From positions 1 to 15,581 of the forward strand of contig DIST01000019.1 in NCBI GenBank assembly GCA_002421645.1: a stretch of 15,581 nucleotides of DNA. Direction: 5' to 3'. The position numbers and the translations under genes are program-made. The notes below the pieces were generated by a model that was not told the DNA's origin, searched no databases, and saw only the letters and a program-made list of their open reading frames with translations. This DNA is from Flavobacterium sp. UBA6203 (lineage in GTDB: Bacteria; Bacteroidota; Bacteroidia; Flavobacteriales; Flavobacteriaceae). How positions within the stretch are numbered: the first letter of the stretch is position 1; the number at the start of each line of letters is the position of its first letter. Below, piece by piece: positions 1 through 7,375 of this stretch.

Positions 1-14
1 AGCTTATGTATAAA

Positions 15-137
15 TTCCTCCGCTTCGGCGGAGGAAGAAACTTTCTTTAAATTAATTTATCTCAGTATGTTAAGATATTGTTCAATTGATAATTATCGTA
101 AGGTAATTAACCATTGAAAAATTGCTCAAAGCAATTT
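15..137 (+). other. Hairpin-rich spacer upstream of 5S rRNA (probable 23S-5S spacer)
   Basis: Three hairpins are readable in the spacer before the 5S gene. The first is a 9-bp stem at 15-23/28-36 closed by a TTCG tetraloop. The second is an 8-bp stem with one G-U pair at 90-97/102-109, closed by a GTAA (GNRA-type) tetraloop. The third is a 7-bp stem at 119-125/131-137. None is followed by a T-run, so they are not terminators. Their position suggests the 23S-5S transcribed spacer, where such stems serve RNase processing or folding. The first few bases may still belong to the 23S 3' end, but I cannot place that boundary. Confidence 0.5.
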
Positions 138-145
138 AACTTCTT

Positions 146-253
<108 letters not shown>

Positions 254-259
254 CTTTTG

Positions 260-291
260 AAAAGCCTGTCTATATTTAGACAGGCTTTTTT
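260..291 (+). terminator. Intrinsic terminator of the rRNA operon
   Basis: A 13-bp stem (260-272 with 277-289) is closed by a 4-nt loop. Its GC-rich core is GCCTGTC/GACAGGC, and it is flanked by an A-run before and a T-run after. It lies about 10 nt downstream of the 5S gene. Confidence 0.9.
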
Positions 292-349
292 GTTATCTAT
301 ATATCGTCCCTGCGGGAATGGGAATGGTATAATTATTCTAATGAAAACC

Positions 350-454
350 AATTCCGCGTTAGGGATAGGAGTATTGTTTGAGCTCTTACTTAAAATACCT
401 CAGGATTTTAAGTAAATCGAGTGCGGATAGCCCGATCCTTAGGGAACGCCCTAA
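350..454. other. Structured non-coding element between convergent rRNA and ATP-grasp operons
   Basis: No gene fits here. An 11-bp perfect stem pairs 386-396 with 405-415 and is extended by CTC/GAG (383-385/419-421) across a 3-nt bulge. TTCCGC (352-357) can pair with GCGGA (423-427), making a long enclosing arm. A further 6-bp hairpin TTAGGG/CCCTAA (439-444/449-454) with an AACG loop overlaps the stop codon of the ATP-grasp gene. The words GTTAGGGATAG and GCGGATAGCCCGA resemble repeated intergenic elements I remember from flavobacterial genomes. That recollection is an inference, not a match I could run. It may act as a 3'-UTR structure for the minus-strand operon. Confidence 0.45.
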
Positions 455-1491
455 AACTCTAAAATGGTGTTGTAATATTTCTGATGTTTTTTGAATTCGT
501 GAATTCCTTCTTTGAAGGTTAGGTAGTTTGCTCCGTTTTTTCGGTTGTGTTTGCTGATTACATACATGTAATGGAAATGACGTGTGAGTTCTTTCCAGCC
601 AAACCATATACTGTGTTTTGGGTCGTACATATGTGTTGGTTCGCTAATGGCACCGTTGATTTCTACGATTTGGAAGTTTTTTCCTTGTGCTAAATCTTCA
701 TAGGAATGGTACATAATATCCATTCTTCCGAAATGAAAACCATTGATTTGACTACAAATAATGTTGAAACTTTCTATCATTTCAGGAGTAATTTCGTGAC
801 TTGCATCTACGAATTTGGTTCCGCGACAATGATTACCATATGGCACCAAATTAATGGTTTCTCCTTCGCTCAAAATAGTGTTTAATTTTTCTTTGTATTC
901 GGCTTCAAGTACTTCTAATTGTAATAGATAGCGTTTGTCTTGATGTAATAATTCTCGAATCGTGTTTTTCCCGTTTCCTGTTAAAATCATGAATTCTTTT
1001 GCTACTATACCGGTGATTTTACCTGATTGGTTAGGCAATTTTACATAGAAAAGTCCGATTTCATTTTCGTAAGGGATTAAGCTTTGAATTAAAACATTGA
1101 AATTTGCTTTAGAAAAATAGGCTGCTAATTCTTCCGTATTGTGAATTTTTTTGACGGCTGTTCCTCTTAAACCGATATCGGGTTTTGCAATTAATGGGAA
1201 TTCAATAGCCGCTTCTTTTATTTTCTCTTGAACAGCTTCTACTGTTTCAGTAGGCTCAATCAAAAGGGTTTTGGGATAATATTCAGATGGGATTAAATCG
1301 TAAATTTCTTTTTTTGATTCCATGAAAAAGCCTCCATTTTTTATAGTGGGATTTGAGGCATTGAAATAAAAAAACGAACGCGTTCTTGCTGCATAAAATA
1401 AATATTGAAAGTACACAGGAAAATAAACCACTTGATACGGCCAATATTCCCAATGGGTAAGTTTATGGAGAAAGAGATTCAGTTTTGTCAT
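451..1491 (-). CDS. ATP-grasp domain protein (D-Ala-D-Ala ligase / glutathione synthetase-like fold)
   Basis: 346 residues, with an ATG start 2 nt after the stop of the NRDE gene. The first ~57 residues are aromatic-rich and have no obvious signal peptide. The ATP-grasp domain fills the rest: the ATP-binding lysine lies in AKPDIGLRG (102-110), and the Mg-ligand motifs are RMDIMY (256-261, D258) and VEINGA (276-281, E277 and N279). The fold forms amide or thioester bonds through an acyl-phosphate intermediate. Relatives are often labelled D-alanine-D-alanine ligase, but the substrate here is unknown and a cell-wall Ddl would normally sit with murein genes. It is the last gene of a four-gene operon with msrB, a DinB-fold protein and an NRDE protein, which hints at small-peptide or thiol chemistry. 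Fold is confident; substrate is not. Confidence 0.85.
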   Translation of the reverse strand: MTKLNLFLHKLTHWEYWPYQVVYFPVYFQYLFYAARTRSFFYFNASNPTIKNGGFFMESKKEIYDLIPSEYYPKTLLIEPTETVEAVQEKIKEAAIEFPLIAKPDIGLRGTAVKKIHNTEELAAYFSKANFNVLIQSLIPYENEIGLFYVKLPNQSGKITGIVAKEFMILTGNGKNTIRELLHQDKRYLLQLEVLEAEYKEKLNTILSEGETINLVPYGNHCRGTKFVDASHEITPEMIESFNIICSQINGFHFGRMDIMYHSYEDLAQGKNFQIVEINGAISEPTHMYDPKHSIWFGWKELTRHFHYMYVISKHNRKNGANYLTFKEGIHEFKKHQKYYNTILEF

Positions 1492-1493
1492 TT

Positions 1494-2168
1494 TTATTCA
1501 AATAAATCCAAATAGCGCATTTCAATATTGTTCTGAGTTACCTGGCATTGCGTGATGCTAATGGTTTTTAATGCATTATTACGATTAATCTGTAATCCAA
1601 AATCTTTATTTTCAGATTCAGTAAATTGATGAAAATGTAAGATTTCTTCGCCTGTTGGATTACTTTTATTTTGCATAAAATTGTGAAACCAAGTTTTTCT
1701 TTGTTCCCGAATTTCTTTGGAATATAGAGTAGAAGAGGACCAAATATGAAATTGCTTCACATCAAATTCTGTAGTGATTTTTTCAATTTCATTCCATTGC
1801 AATTGCGTCAGTTTATTATTTTCAACTAATACAATTGTGAACGGTTCAATATCTGATAAATTAATAGTTTTCCAGTAATCAATAGTGTTTTCGGTTGTCA
1901 TCAAATCCAAAACAATCAGACCTCTACTTTTTCTATATTTTAATTTTGGAAGGTGTTTTTCTTGCGCTCCATTGAGTAGAACGACAATTTTAGTTTCGCT
2001 ACGTGCTATCCAAGTGCCACCTGCTTTTGGGTCTTTTGGGAAGGTGATTTTTTTTCCTTCAATATGATATTCAGTTGGAGGAAGTGCTCTTTCACGTGTA
2101 ATTTTTTCATCACGATTAGAAGTGATGATACAGCCTTCTTTCGTTGGAATATACGTTACTGTGCACAT
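1494..2168 (-). CDS. NRDE family protein (TANGO2-like)
   Basis: 224 residues. The N-terminus starts Met-Cys-Thr and carries SNRDE at 17-21, the signature that names the NRDE/TANGO2 family. Cys2 would become the N-terminal residue after Met removal, and the family is related to N-terminal-nucleophile (Ntn) hydrolases, so a Cys nucleophile is plausible. A GGTWIA stretch near residue 50 is also typical. Animal TANGO2 has been linked to heme handling and mitochondrial lipid metabolism; bacterial roles are little defined. Its ATG overlaps the end of the DinB-fold gene by 13 bp, and its stop lies 2 nt before the ATP-grasp start, so translation is probably coupled. The protein is cytoplasmic, with no signal peptide or membrane segment. 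Confidence 0.85.
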   Translation of the reverse strand: MCTVTYIPTKEGCIITSNRDEKITRERALPPTEYHIEGKKITFPKDPKAGGTWIARSETKIVVLLNGAQEKHLPKLKYRKSRGLIVLDLMTTENTIDYWKTINLSDIEPFTIVLVENNKLTQLQWNEIEKITTEFDVKQFHIWSSSTLYSKEIREQRKTWFHNFMQNKSNPTGEEILHFHQFTESENKDFGLQINRNNALKTISITQCQVTQNNIEMRYLDLFE

Positions 2169-2644
2169 TGTTTTCGGTATTCTAGAGTTGATGGCGCAAT
2201 TCCGAAAGAATCTGAAATTTTAATGTGCGGTAAGCGATACAATGCTACTTTTATCAAGGCTTGATGGTGAATGCTGTGTTCTAAATTGTAAAGCAATTCT
2301 CTAAAATAGTTGGTTTCAAGCGTTTCTGTATCGCTGAAACAATTATTTGCTAAGTATAATGTCTTATTAGGTTTATCAATCTCAAAACGATATTTTTCTA
2401 AGATTTTAATCGCTTCTAATTTGTCAGTTTGAAGGATATTGTCGCGTTTCCTTTTATCGTAATTGATGCAACCAGTATTATAATTCTCTAATAGTGAACC
2501 CAAAAGTTCAATGATATGTCGCATATGTTCGCCAATGGTAGCATTGCCTAATTCAGGGAACGGCAACGTGAGTTCTTCATTTGTTAATTGCTGAAGAAGA
2601 TCAATATTTTCAGATAAGTTTTGCTTTACAATTTGGACCAACAT
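2156..2644 (-). CDS. DinB-fold superfamily protein (YfiT/bacillithiol-transferase-like)
   Basis: 162 residues from the ATG at 2644. A longer reading to 2668 would need a TTG inside the preceding msrB gene, so I prefer 2644, 4 nt after that stop. The sequence is all-helical and has the DinB metal-site pattern: GEHMRH in the second helix (H40 and H43) and an HxxxH pair in HSIHH (H123 and H127). DinB/YfiT proteins bind a divalent metal through three His residues, and several are thiol-dependent transferases (mycothiol, bacillithiol). Most Bacteroidota members have no assigned reaction. The gene overlaps the downstream NRDE gene by 13 bp, inside a four-gene operon headed by msrB. Confidence 0.75.
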   Translation of the reverse strand: MLVQIVKQNLSENIDLLQQLTNEELTLPFPELGNATIGEHMRHIIELLGSLLENYNTGCINYDKRKRDNILQTDKLEAIKILEKYRFEIDKPNKTLYLANNCFSDTETLETNYFRELLYNLEHSIHHQALIKVALYRLPHIKISDSFGIAPSTLEYRKQCAQ

Positions 2645-2648
2645 ATTC

Positions 2649-3125
2649 TTACTTGGTTTCTGGAACAAATTTTATAGAAACCGAATTCATACAATAGCGT
2701 TGGCCAGTAGTTTCTTTTGGACCATCATCAAAAATATGTCCTAAATGGCCATCGCATTTAGCGCATAAAACTTCAGTACGAATCATACCGTAGCTCAAAT
2801 CTTGTTTGAATACTACAGAGCCTTTGATAGCTTTATCAAATGAAGGCCATCCACAGTGCGAATCAAATTTGGTGTCAGAAGTAAATAATTCGTTTCCACA
2901 ACCTGCACAAACGTATTTTCCTTTTTCAAAATGATCCCAATATTCTCCTGTAAAAGCTCTTTCTGTACCTTTGTTTCTTAGTACTTCATACTGTTCTGGA
3001 GTAAGCTGTGCTTTCCATTCGGCTTCGGTTTTTTTAGAATTTGAATTCATAGTTTTAGGTTCTTTGGTTTGGGATTGGCATGATTGTAAACTTACAATTG
3101 CAATTAATATAAATAACTTTTTCAT
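2649..3125 (-). CDS. msrB: Peptide-methionine (R)-S-oxide reductase, lipoprotein form
   Basis: 158 residues from ATG 3125; an ATG at 3134 adds three residues. The later start is preferred because it gives the canonical MKKLF signal peptide, and a -7 box at 3140-3147 would place transcription start near 3134. A lipobox-like LQSC (13-16) predicts a lipid-anchored, exported protein. The MsrB domain follows from about residue 35: zinc-binding CAGC (73-76) and CAKC (121-124), HCGWPSF (90-96), [11 protein letters not shown] and the catalytic Cys145 in RYCMNS. It reduces methionine-R-sulfoxide in proteins, here presumably in the periplasm or at the outer membrane. It is the first gene of the minus-strand operon with dinB-, NRDE- and ATP-grasp genes. 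Confidence 0.95.
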   Translation of the reverse strand: MKKLFILIAIVSLQSCQSQTKEPKTMNSNSKKTEAEWKAQLTPEQYEVLRNKGTERAFTGEYWDHFEKGKYVCAGCGNELFTSDTKFDSHCGWPSFDKAIKGSVVFKQDLSYGMIRTEVLCAKCDGHLGHIFDDGPKETTGQRYCMNSVSIKFVPETK

Positions 3126-3139
3126 AGCTAACATTTTTT

Positions 3140-3147
3140 CAAATTTA
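3140..3147 (-). promoter_or_regulatory. Bacteroidota -7 box upstream of msrB
   Basis: The minus strand reads TAAATTTG, an exact match to the Bacteroidota -7 consensus TAnnTTTG, 14 nt before the ATG at 3125. No well-placed -33 TTG is seen. It probably drives msrB and the three genes after it. Confidence 0.5.
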
Positions 3148-3195
3148 ATGGTTAGAATTCAAATAAAGTGTTAACAATGTTACAAAGTATTTGAA

Positions 3196-3639
3196 TTACG
3201 TATTGATTTCTAAATCTTTAATATAATCTTCGTTTTCATAGAAAAAGCGCTCAAATGCATCCATTTTTTCGGCAAAGAAGTCAAAAATTTCAGGCCACGT
3301 ATTTTTGTTATTGATACTTATTCCTGTTTTCTCTACCCAAACTCGGCTGATTACTTTTCCTGTTTCTAAATAAAAATTGCGTTCAAAAATAACATCGTCT
3401 AAATAATCTTCTAAAAGAATGGTTTTTAGTGATTCTACTTTCTCGTAATATATTTTACGTTTTTCTTCGTCTTTTGGTTCTATATCGAGTAAAACTTGTG
3501 CTTTTTTATTGTCAACATAAAATTTGAAGGTTACATCTTTGATTTTGGTATTGTATAACAACCACTTACGTGGATATTCTTCTGCAAAGGCTATCCAAAA
3601 ATCTTTTTTTATTTGTAGTGCTTCTTCTTTACTGAACAT
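3196..3639 (-). CDS. DUF4268 domain-containing protein
   Basis: 147 residues of soluble protein, charged and rich in aromatic residues, with no signal peptide. The opening (MFSKEEALQIKKDFWIAF), the TKIKDVTFKFYVDNKKAQV segment and the WPEIFDFFAEKMDAFERFF stretch near the C-terminus match the stand-alone DUF4268 proteins I know from Flavobacteriia. The function is not established, although DUF4268 domains elsewhere resemble nuclease-like folds attached to methyltransferase or defence proteins. It is transcribed alone, divergently from the NUDIX gene across a 70-nt gap, and ends about 55 nt before the msrB promoter. ATG at 3639 is preceded by an A/T-rich leader. Confidence 0.7.
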   Translation of the reverse strand: MFSKEEALQIKKDFWIAFAEEYPRKWLLYNTKIKDVTFKFYVDNKKAQVLLDIEPKDEEKRKIYYEKVESLKTILLEDYLDDVIFERNFYLETGKVISRVWVEKTGISINNKNTWPEIFDFFAEKMDAFERFFYENEDYIKDLEINT

Positions 3640-3709
3640 ATTATTGAATTAGAAATTTATTTTGTTTGAAAAAAAATAGCTACCTTTAAGGTTGCTAAAT
3701 TGAGATGGT

Positions 3710-4363
3710 ATGCTTTTTAATGATTTTATAAAACACCTTCCAAAGATAGAAAAAGAAACTCTTCTTTCTACGGATGCACATGCAAAAATGGCACCGTTAG
3801 AGCGTATTTCTTATTTAAAGGAGGAAAATTATATGGATAAAAATCCTAGAAAGGCGGCGGTTTTGATGTTGTTTTATCCTAAAAATAAAGTAACGCATTT
3901 GGCTTTAATTGTTCGGAATTCCTATCCAGGAGTTCATTCTTCTCAAATAGGTTTTCCAGGAGGAAAAGTAGAAGAATCCGATGCTGATTTAGAGGAAACA
4001 GCGCTTAGAGAAACACATGAAGAAGTTGGGATTCATCCAGAAAAAATTCAAATCATTAAGCCTTTTAGCGAAATTTATATTCCACCAAGTAATTTTTTGG
4101 TAGCGCCATTTATGGGAATTTCTCATGAAGAATTAACTTTTATTCCTGATTTAGATGAAGTGAAAAGGGTGTTGGAATTTTCAATTGCCGATTTTTTAGA
4201 CGAAAAAAGTATTACAAAAGTCAAAATGTCAACGTCTTACGCAACGGATATTGAGGTGCCTGCTTTTATGGTGGATAAATATGTTGTTTGGGGAGCTACT
4301 GCTATGATGATGAGTGAGTTAAAGGAAACTATAAAATGTGCTTTGAGTAAATGTAATTTTTAG
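3710..4363 (+). CDS. NUDIX hydrolase, probable coenzyme A pyrophosphatase
   Basis: 217 residues. The Nudix box spans 84-108: GGKVEESDADLEETALR followed by ETHEEVGI. The two-residue-longer spacing matches NudL-type CoA pyrophosphatases. The upstream segment LALIVRNSYPGVHSSQIGF (64-82) corresponds to the UPF0035/NudL motif that precedes GFPGG in this subfamily. Such enzymes split CoA or acyl-CoA into 3',5'-ADP and acyl-phosphopantetheine and act in the cytosol. The start ATG 3710 is supported by conserved N-terminal helix content; a nearby ATG at 3705 is out of frame. An imperfect -7 box (TACCTTTA, 3681-3688) lies upstream. The next gene, plsC-like, also concerns acyl chemistry but has its own promoter. 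Confidence 0.9.
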   Translation: MLFNDFIKHLPKIEKETLLSTDAHAKMAPLERISYLKEENYMDKNPRKAAVLMLFYPKNKVTHLALIVRNSYPGVHSSQIGFPGGKVEESDADLEETALRETHEEVGIHPEKIQIIKPFSEIYIPPSNFLVAPFMGISHEELTFIPDLDEVKRVLEFSIADFLDEKSITKVKMSTSYATDIEVPAFMVDKYVVWGATAMMMSELKETIKCALSKCNF

Positions 4364-4430
4364 CGATTTCAAATTATTACCTTATAATGTGATTTTAAGC
4401 TGTTTTTCTTTCTAAAGTCACCTATTTTAT

Positions 4431-4438
4431 TACTTTTG
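4431..4438 (+). promoter_or_regulatory. Bacteroidota -7 box upstream of plsC-like gene
   Basis: TACTTTTG matches TAnnTTTG exactly, 30 nt before the chosen ATG at 4469. It overlaps the upstream TTG that would otherwise extend the reading frame, which is a reason to reject that longer start. No clear -33 TTG is visible. Confidence 0.5.
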
Positions 4439-4468
4439 CGTTCTTGTTTTGTAAAAAAAATAAAAAAT

Positions 4469-5278
4469 ATGGGATTATTTAAGAGAAATCCTTTTGGACA
4501 TATATTGTTTTTAAAGACTTGGTTAATACGTATAGCGGGATTTTTAACACATCGTCGTTATCGAAATTTTAATCAGTTGCATATAGAAGGTTCTGAGATC
4601 ATCAGGAATTTACCTGATAAGAATGTATTATTCATTTCAAATCATCAGACTTATTTTGCTGATGTAGTTGCCATGTTTCATGTTTTTAATGCAGCATTAA
4701 AAGGAAGAGAGAATAATATTAAGAACGTAATGTATTTGTGGAATCCGAAACTGAATATGTATTATGTTGCCGCTAAAGAAACCATGCAAGAGGGGTTACT
4801 ACCTAGAATCTTAGCTTATGCTGGCGCTATTACTGTTGAGAGAACTTGGAGAGCAAAAGGGCAAGATGTTACGGAGAAGAAAGAAGTAAATCCAAATGAT
4901 ACAGAGAACATTAAAATTGCTTTGGAGGATGGTTGGGTAATAACTTTTCCTCAAGGAACTACACGTTCTTTTAAACCAGTAAGAAAAGGAACGGCTCACA
5001 TTATTTTACAGCATAAACCCATAGTTGTACCTATTGTTATTGATGGATTTAGGCGTTCTTTTGATCGAAAAGGGTTAATGATTAAGAAAAAAGGAATCTT
5101 ACAATCGATGGTTATTAAAGAACCATTAAAAATTGATTATGAAACCGCAACAGTTGATGAAGTTGTAGAGATGATTGAGTTTGCAATAGAACAACACCCG
5201 TCTTTATTAAAAGTGATACCGGCAGAAGTGCTAGAAGAACAACGAAAAGAAGACGAAGAAAGAAGATGGAGTTATTAA
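4469..5278 (+). CDS. 1-acyl-sn-glycerol-3-phosphate acyltransferase-like protein (PlsC family)
   Basis: 269 residues from ATG 4469. PlsC-type enzymes move an acyl chain to lysophosphatidate or related lysolipids at the inner face of the membrane. The block I motif reads NHQTYFAD (58-65). His59 and Asp65 are separated by five residues instead of the canonical four (HX4D). The block III equivalent is FPQGTTR (160-166), compared with FPEGTR in the standard family. PIVVPIVIDGFRRSF (184-198) fits block IV. The N-terminus has a hydrophobic stretch (about 12-26), and the C-terminus is charged and probably helical. It may be a distinct flavobacterial lysolipid acyltransferase subgroup. A bidirectional terminator follows the stop directly. 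Confidence 0.85.
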   Translation: MGLFKRNPFGHILFLKTWLIRIAGFLTHRRYRNFNQLHIEGSEIIRNLPDKNVLFISNHQTYFADVVAMFHVFNAALKGRENNIKNVMYLWNPKLNMYYVAAKETMQEGLLPRILAYAGAITVERTWRAKGQDVTEKKEVNPNDTENIKIALEDGWVITFPQGTTRSFKPVRKGTAHIILQHKPIVVPIVIDGFRRSFDRKGLMIKKKGILQSMVIKEPLKIDYETATVDEVVEMIEFAIEQHPSLLKVIPAEVLEEQRKEDEERRWSY

Positions 5279-5309
5279 AAAAAGGTTCTGATATTCAGAA
5301 CCTTTTTTT
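5278..5309. terminator. Bidirectional terminator between plsC-like and GumN-like genes
   Basis: An 8-bp GC-containing stem, GGTTCTGA/TCAGAACC (5284-5291/5295-5302) with a 3-nt loop, is extended by an A-run before and a T-run after. It therefore works on both strands and serves the two convergent genes. Confidence 0.9.
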
Positions 5310-5320
5310 AATATACTAAA

Positions 5321-6178
5321 TTAATTTATCACGGCTTCAACTTGGTAACCATTTCTTCTTAAAAGTTTAATGATGCCTTCATTACCTGCTAAATGCCCTG
5401 CTCCAACAGCAATAAAAGTTGGTTTTTCGTTTATAATTTTTATTATTGTTGGAATCCATTTATTGTTTCTGTCATAGATTAAAATTTTCTTATTATCAGA
5501 AGTTATTTTATTATCAGATTCATCCATAATTTGTTGCATAGCTTCAATATCTTTATTTTCATAAATAGATATCATTCTTTTAAATTCTTCTTTATCTTTT
5601 GAAAGGTTATTTTTAGCCATTTTAAGTAATTCTTCCGCTTGAATTTGATATGAAATATTATCAAAAACGTTCATCTGTTCTTCAACACTTTCTAAACCAA
5701 ACACTTCTTCATTTTGTTCTTTACTCACTTTTATTAATTCATTTTCAATAGATTGTACAGAACAATTAATCATTTTTGGATAAAGCATTGTAGTAATTAC
5801 AAATGGTTTAAAACTATCAAACATTTTGGCAGACATGTTTATATTCTTTTTTAAAAAATCGTCCACAATTTTAAAATCTTTAGCATTTAATAAAGTAGAT
5901 AATTTAGCACCATCTTTCATCATCATATACTTCATCATTTGCATTTGCAAAGATTTGTCGTCCATATCAAGCTCTAAATACAATTGCTCTGTAACTCCAA
6001 GTGCTTTTATCGTGTTTTCATCTAAATTGGCATCACATGTAATATGAATAGTTCCAAATAAATAAGAATCGTGCTTTAATCCATTACCCGAAATTTTCCA
6101 TAGCAAACTTTTTTCTAATTCTTGAGAAAAGGATAATCCTGTAATTAATGTTAAAAGGGAAATAAAGAAATTTTTCAT
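5321..6178 (-). CDS. TraB/GumN family protein
   Basis: 285 residues with a Sec signal peptide (about 1-18, hydrophobic core ISLLTLITGLSFS), so it is probably periplasmic. The TraB/GumN family (related to Tiki-type metalloproteases) is marked by GTIH (42-45), an acidic YLELDM strand (67-72) and a C-terminal GAGHLAG (259-265). These conserved Glu/His residues are proposed metal-binding or catalytic positions. Length is near the usual 280-300. The start codon forms TAATG with the stop of the four-TM protein upstream (1-bp overlap), so the two are translationally coupled. It is the last gene of an operon led by an ECF sigma factor. The substrate is unknown. Confidence 0.88.
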   Translation of the reverse strand: MKNFFISLLTLITGLSFSQELEKSLLWKISGNGLKHDSYLFGTIHITCDANLDENTIKALGVTEQLYLELDMDDKSLQMQMMKYMMMKDGAKLSTLLNAKDFKIVDDFLKKNINMSAKMFDSFKPFVITTMLYPKMINCSVQSIENELIKVSKEQNEEVFGLESVEEQMNVFDNISYQIQAEELLKMAKNNLSKDKEEFKRMISIYENKDIEAMQQIMDESDNKITSDNKKILIYDRNNKWIPTIIKIINEKPTFIAVGAGHLAGNEGIIKLLRRNGYQVEAVIN

Positions 6179-6819
6179 TAATAGTCTATTTTTTTAAGTT
6201 CGTCAAAGTTTTTTTGAAGTCTTTTTAGTAAAATTCCATAAAGCAATCTATAGAATAACCAAATAAGTCCAATAAAAATCGCAATTATTGCAGCATAAAC
6301 AACTAACATTATACAGTAAAAGGTATTGGCATCAATGTTTTGCGACATTTTATCTATCATTTTACGAATGTTTGGATCATACATGAATTGGAAAATAAAA
6401 ACTAAAATAAATGAAAAAGCAGTCATGGCTAAATTGTACCAAACATAATATTTAACTGTCTTTCTTGTTTTTATAATACTTTGCATTAATTGTTTGATCG
6501 TATCTGTTGTATTAATGCTTCTGTAATTTTTGAAGAATAGATAAATAAAATATAAAATAACCCCATAATTAACAGCTGAAATTACAGGCATTGCTGTTTC
6601 TAAGTGGTATAATTTTAATGTTTTGAAATATTCTTCATCAGCTGTAAAAAAAGAAATACTAGCCCACAAAACAAGTTCTAGAATACTAATAATAACAATC
6701 CACTTTACAATAGAAGAAGAACGTTTATGCAGCATGCCATAAATTTCATTTTCACCTATTTGTTGGAACGAATTTTCTTGTTTTTTCCAGTCTTTTTTTA
6801 ATAATTCTAATTCATCCAT
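6178..6819 (-). CDS. Four-TM membrane protein, ECF sigma partner
   Basis: 213 residues. An N-terminal cytosolic helical segment (1-36, with LLKKDWKKQENSF) precedes four predicted membrane helices at about 38-58, 77-97, 124-146 and 166-190, and a short basic tail. The gene starts 2 nt after the sigma gene and overlaps the GumN-like gene by 1 bp. Homologues in Flavobacteriia are often labelled beta-carotene 15,15'-monooxygenase, but nothing catalytic is visible. The context, placed right behind an ECF sigma gene, instead suggests a membrane anti-sigma factor or sensor, with the N-terminal cytosolic segment as a possible sigma-binding part. That role is inference only. Confidence 0.75.
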   Translation of the reverse strand: MDELELLKKDWKKQENSFQQIGENEIYGMLHKRSSSIVKWIVIISILELVLWASISFFTADEEYFKTLKLYHLETAMPVISAVNYGVILYFIYLFFKNYRSINTTDTIKQLMQSIIKTRKTVKYYVWYNLAMTAFSFILVFIFQFMYDPNIRKMIDKMSQNIDANTFYCIMLVVYAAIIAIFIGLIWLFYRLLYGILLKRLQKNFDELKKIDY

Positions 6820-6821
6820 AT

Positions 6822-7316
6822 TTACGGATTTAATATTTTTTTTAATTTCCCTTTTACACGATTCATTTTTACTCGTGCATTTACCTCACTTATCCCCAAG
6901 GTTTCTGAAATTTCGGTGTAATCTTTATCTTCTAAATACAACAAAACTAAGGCTTTTTCAATGTCATTTAATTCGCTAATAGCGCTGTATAAAAGCTTTA
7001 ATTTTTCTTCTTCTTCAAAATTGTAATCGTCTTGTGTTACTTTATGAAAAGTGTTGTCAAACTCAATGGTATCAATGGTTCTTTTCTTTTTTCGATATAA
7101 AGTAATGGCAGTATTCAATCCAACGCGATACGCCCAAGTAGTAAATTTAGAATCGCCTCTAAAGTTGGGAAAGGCTTTCCAAAGTTGTATCGTAATTTCC
7201 TGAAACAAATCGTTATGCGCATCCTCATCAGTAGTATACAATCGACAAATTTTGTGGATTATATTCTGATTCTCTTTGAGTTGCTTAACAAAAAGTGCTT
7301 CCGATTCCGATTTCAT
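6822..7316 (-). CDS. ECF-type RNA polymerase sigma factor
   Basis: 164 residues from ATG 7316. An upstream TTG two codons earlier is rejected. Sigma region 2 spans about 8-78 and includes DLFQEITIQLWKAF, the FRGDSKFTTWAYRVGLN core (region 2.3-2.4, -10 contact) and a basic RKKKR end. Region 4 spans about 108-160, with the helix-turn-helix YTEISETLGISEVNARVKMN. An acidic linker (99-107) joins them, as in ECF sigma factors. It directs RNA polymerase to a stress- or envelope-responsive regulon. It heads the operon with a four-TM protein and a GumN-like protein, both probably under its own control. No clear promoter match was found upstream. Confidence 0.95.
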   Translation of the reverse strand: MKSESEALFVKQLKENQNIIHKICRLYTTDEDAHNDLFQEITIQLWKAFPNFRGDSKFTTWAYRVGLNTAITLYRKKKRTIDTIEFDNTFHKVTQDDYNFEEEEKLKLLYSAISELNDIEKALVLLYLEDKDYTEISETLGISEVNARVKMNRVKGKLKKILNP

Positions 7317-7375
7317 ATACAATAAGTAGTCATTTGAAAGAATATGTTACAAGTTTAGTAAAAATCAAGTTTAAG

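Noticed and set aside
15..36. UUCG hairpin as a terminator
   Set aside because: No T-run follows, and it lies inside an rRNA operon before 5S.
2645..2668. Longer DinB-fold reading from a TTG overlapping msrB
   Set aside because: It needs a TTG start. The ATG at 2644 lies 4 nt after the msrB stop and keeps the full domain.
4436..4468. TTG-initiated N-terminal extension of the PlsC-like protein
   Set aside because: The TTG lies inside the -7 promoter box. The ATG at 4469 gives a normal N-terminus.
6178..6819. Beta-carotene 15,15'-monooxygenase annotation
   Set aside because: No iron-binding His motif or beta-propeller features. It is a small four-TM protein.
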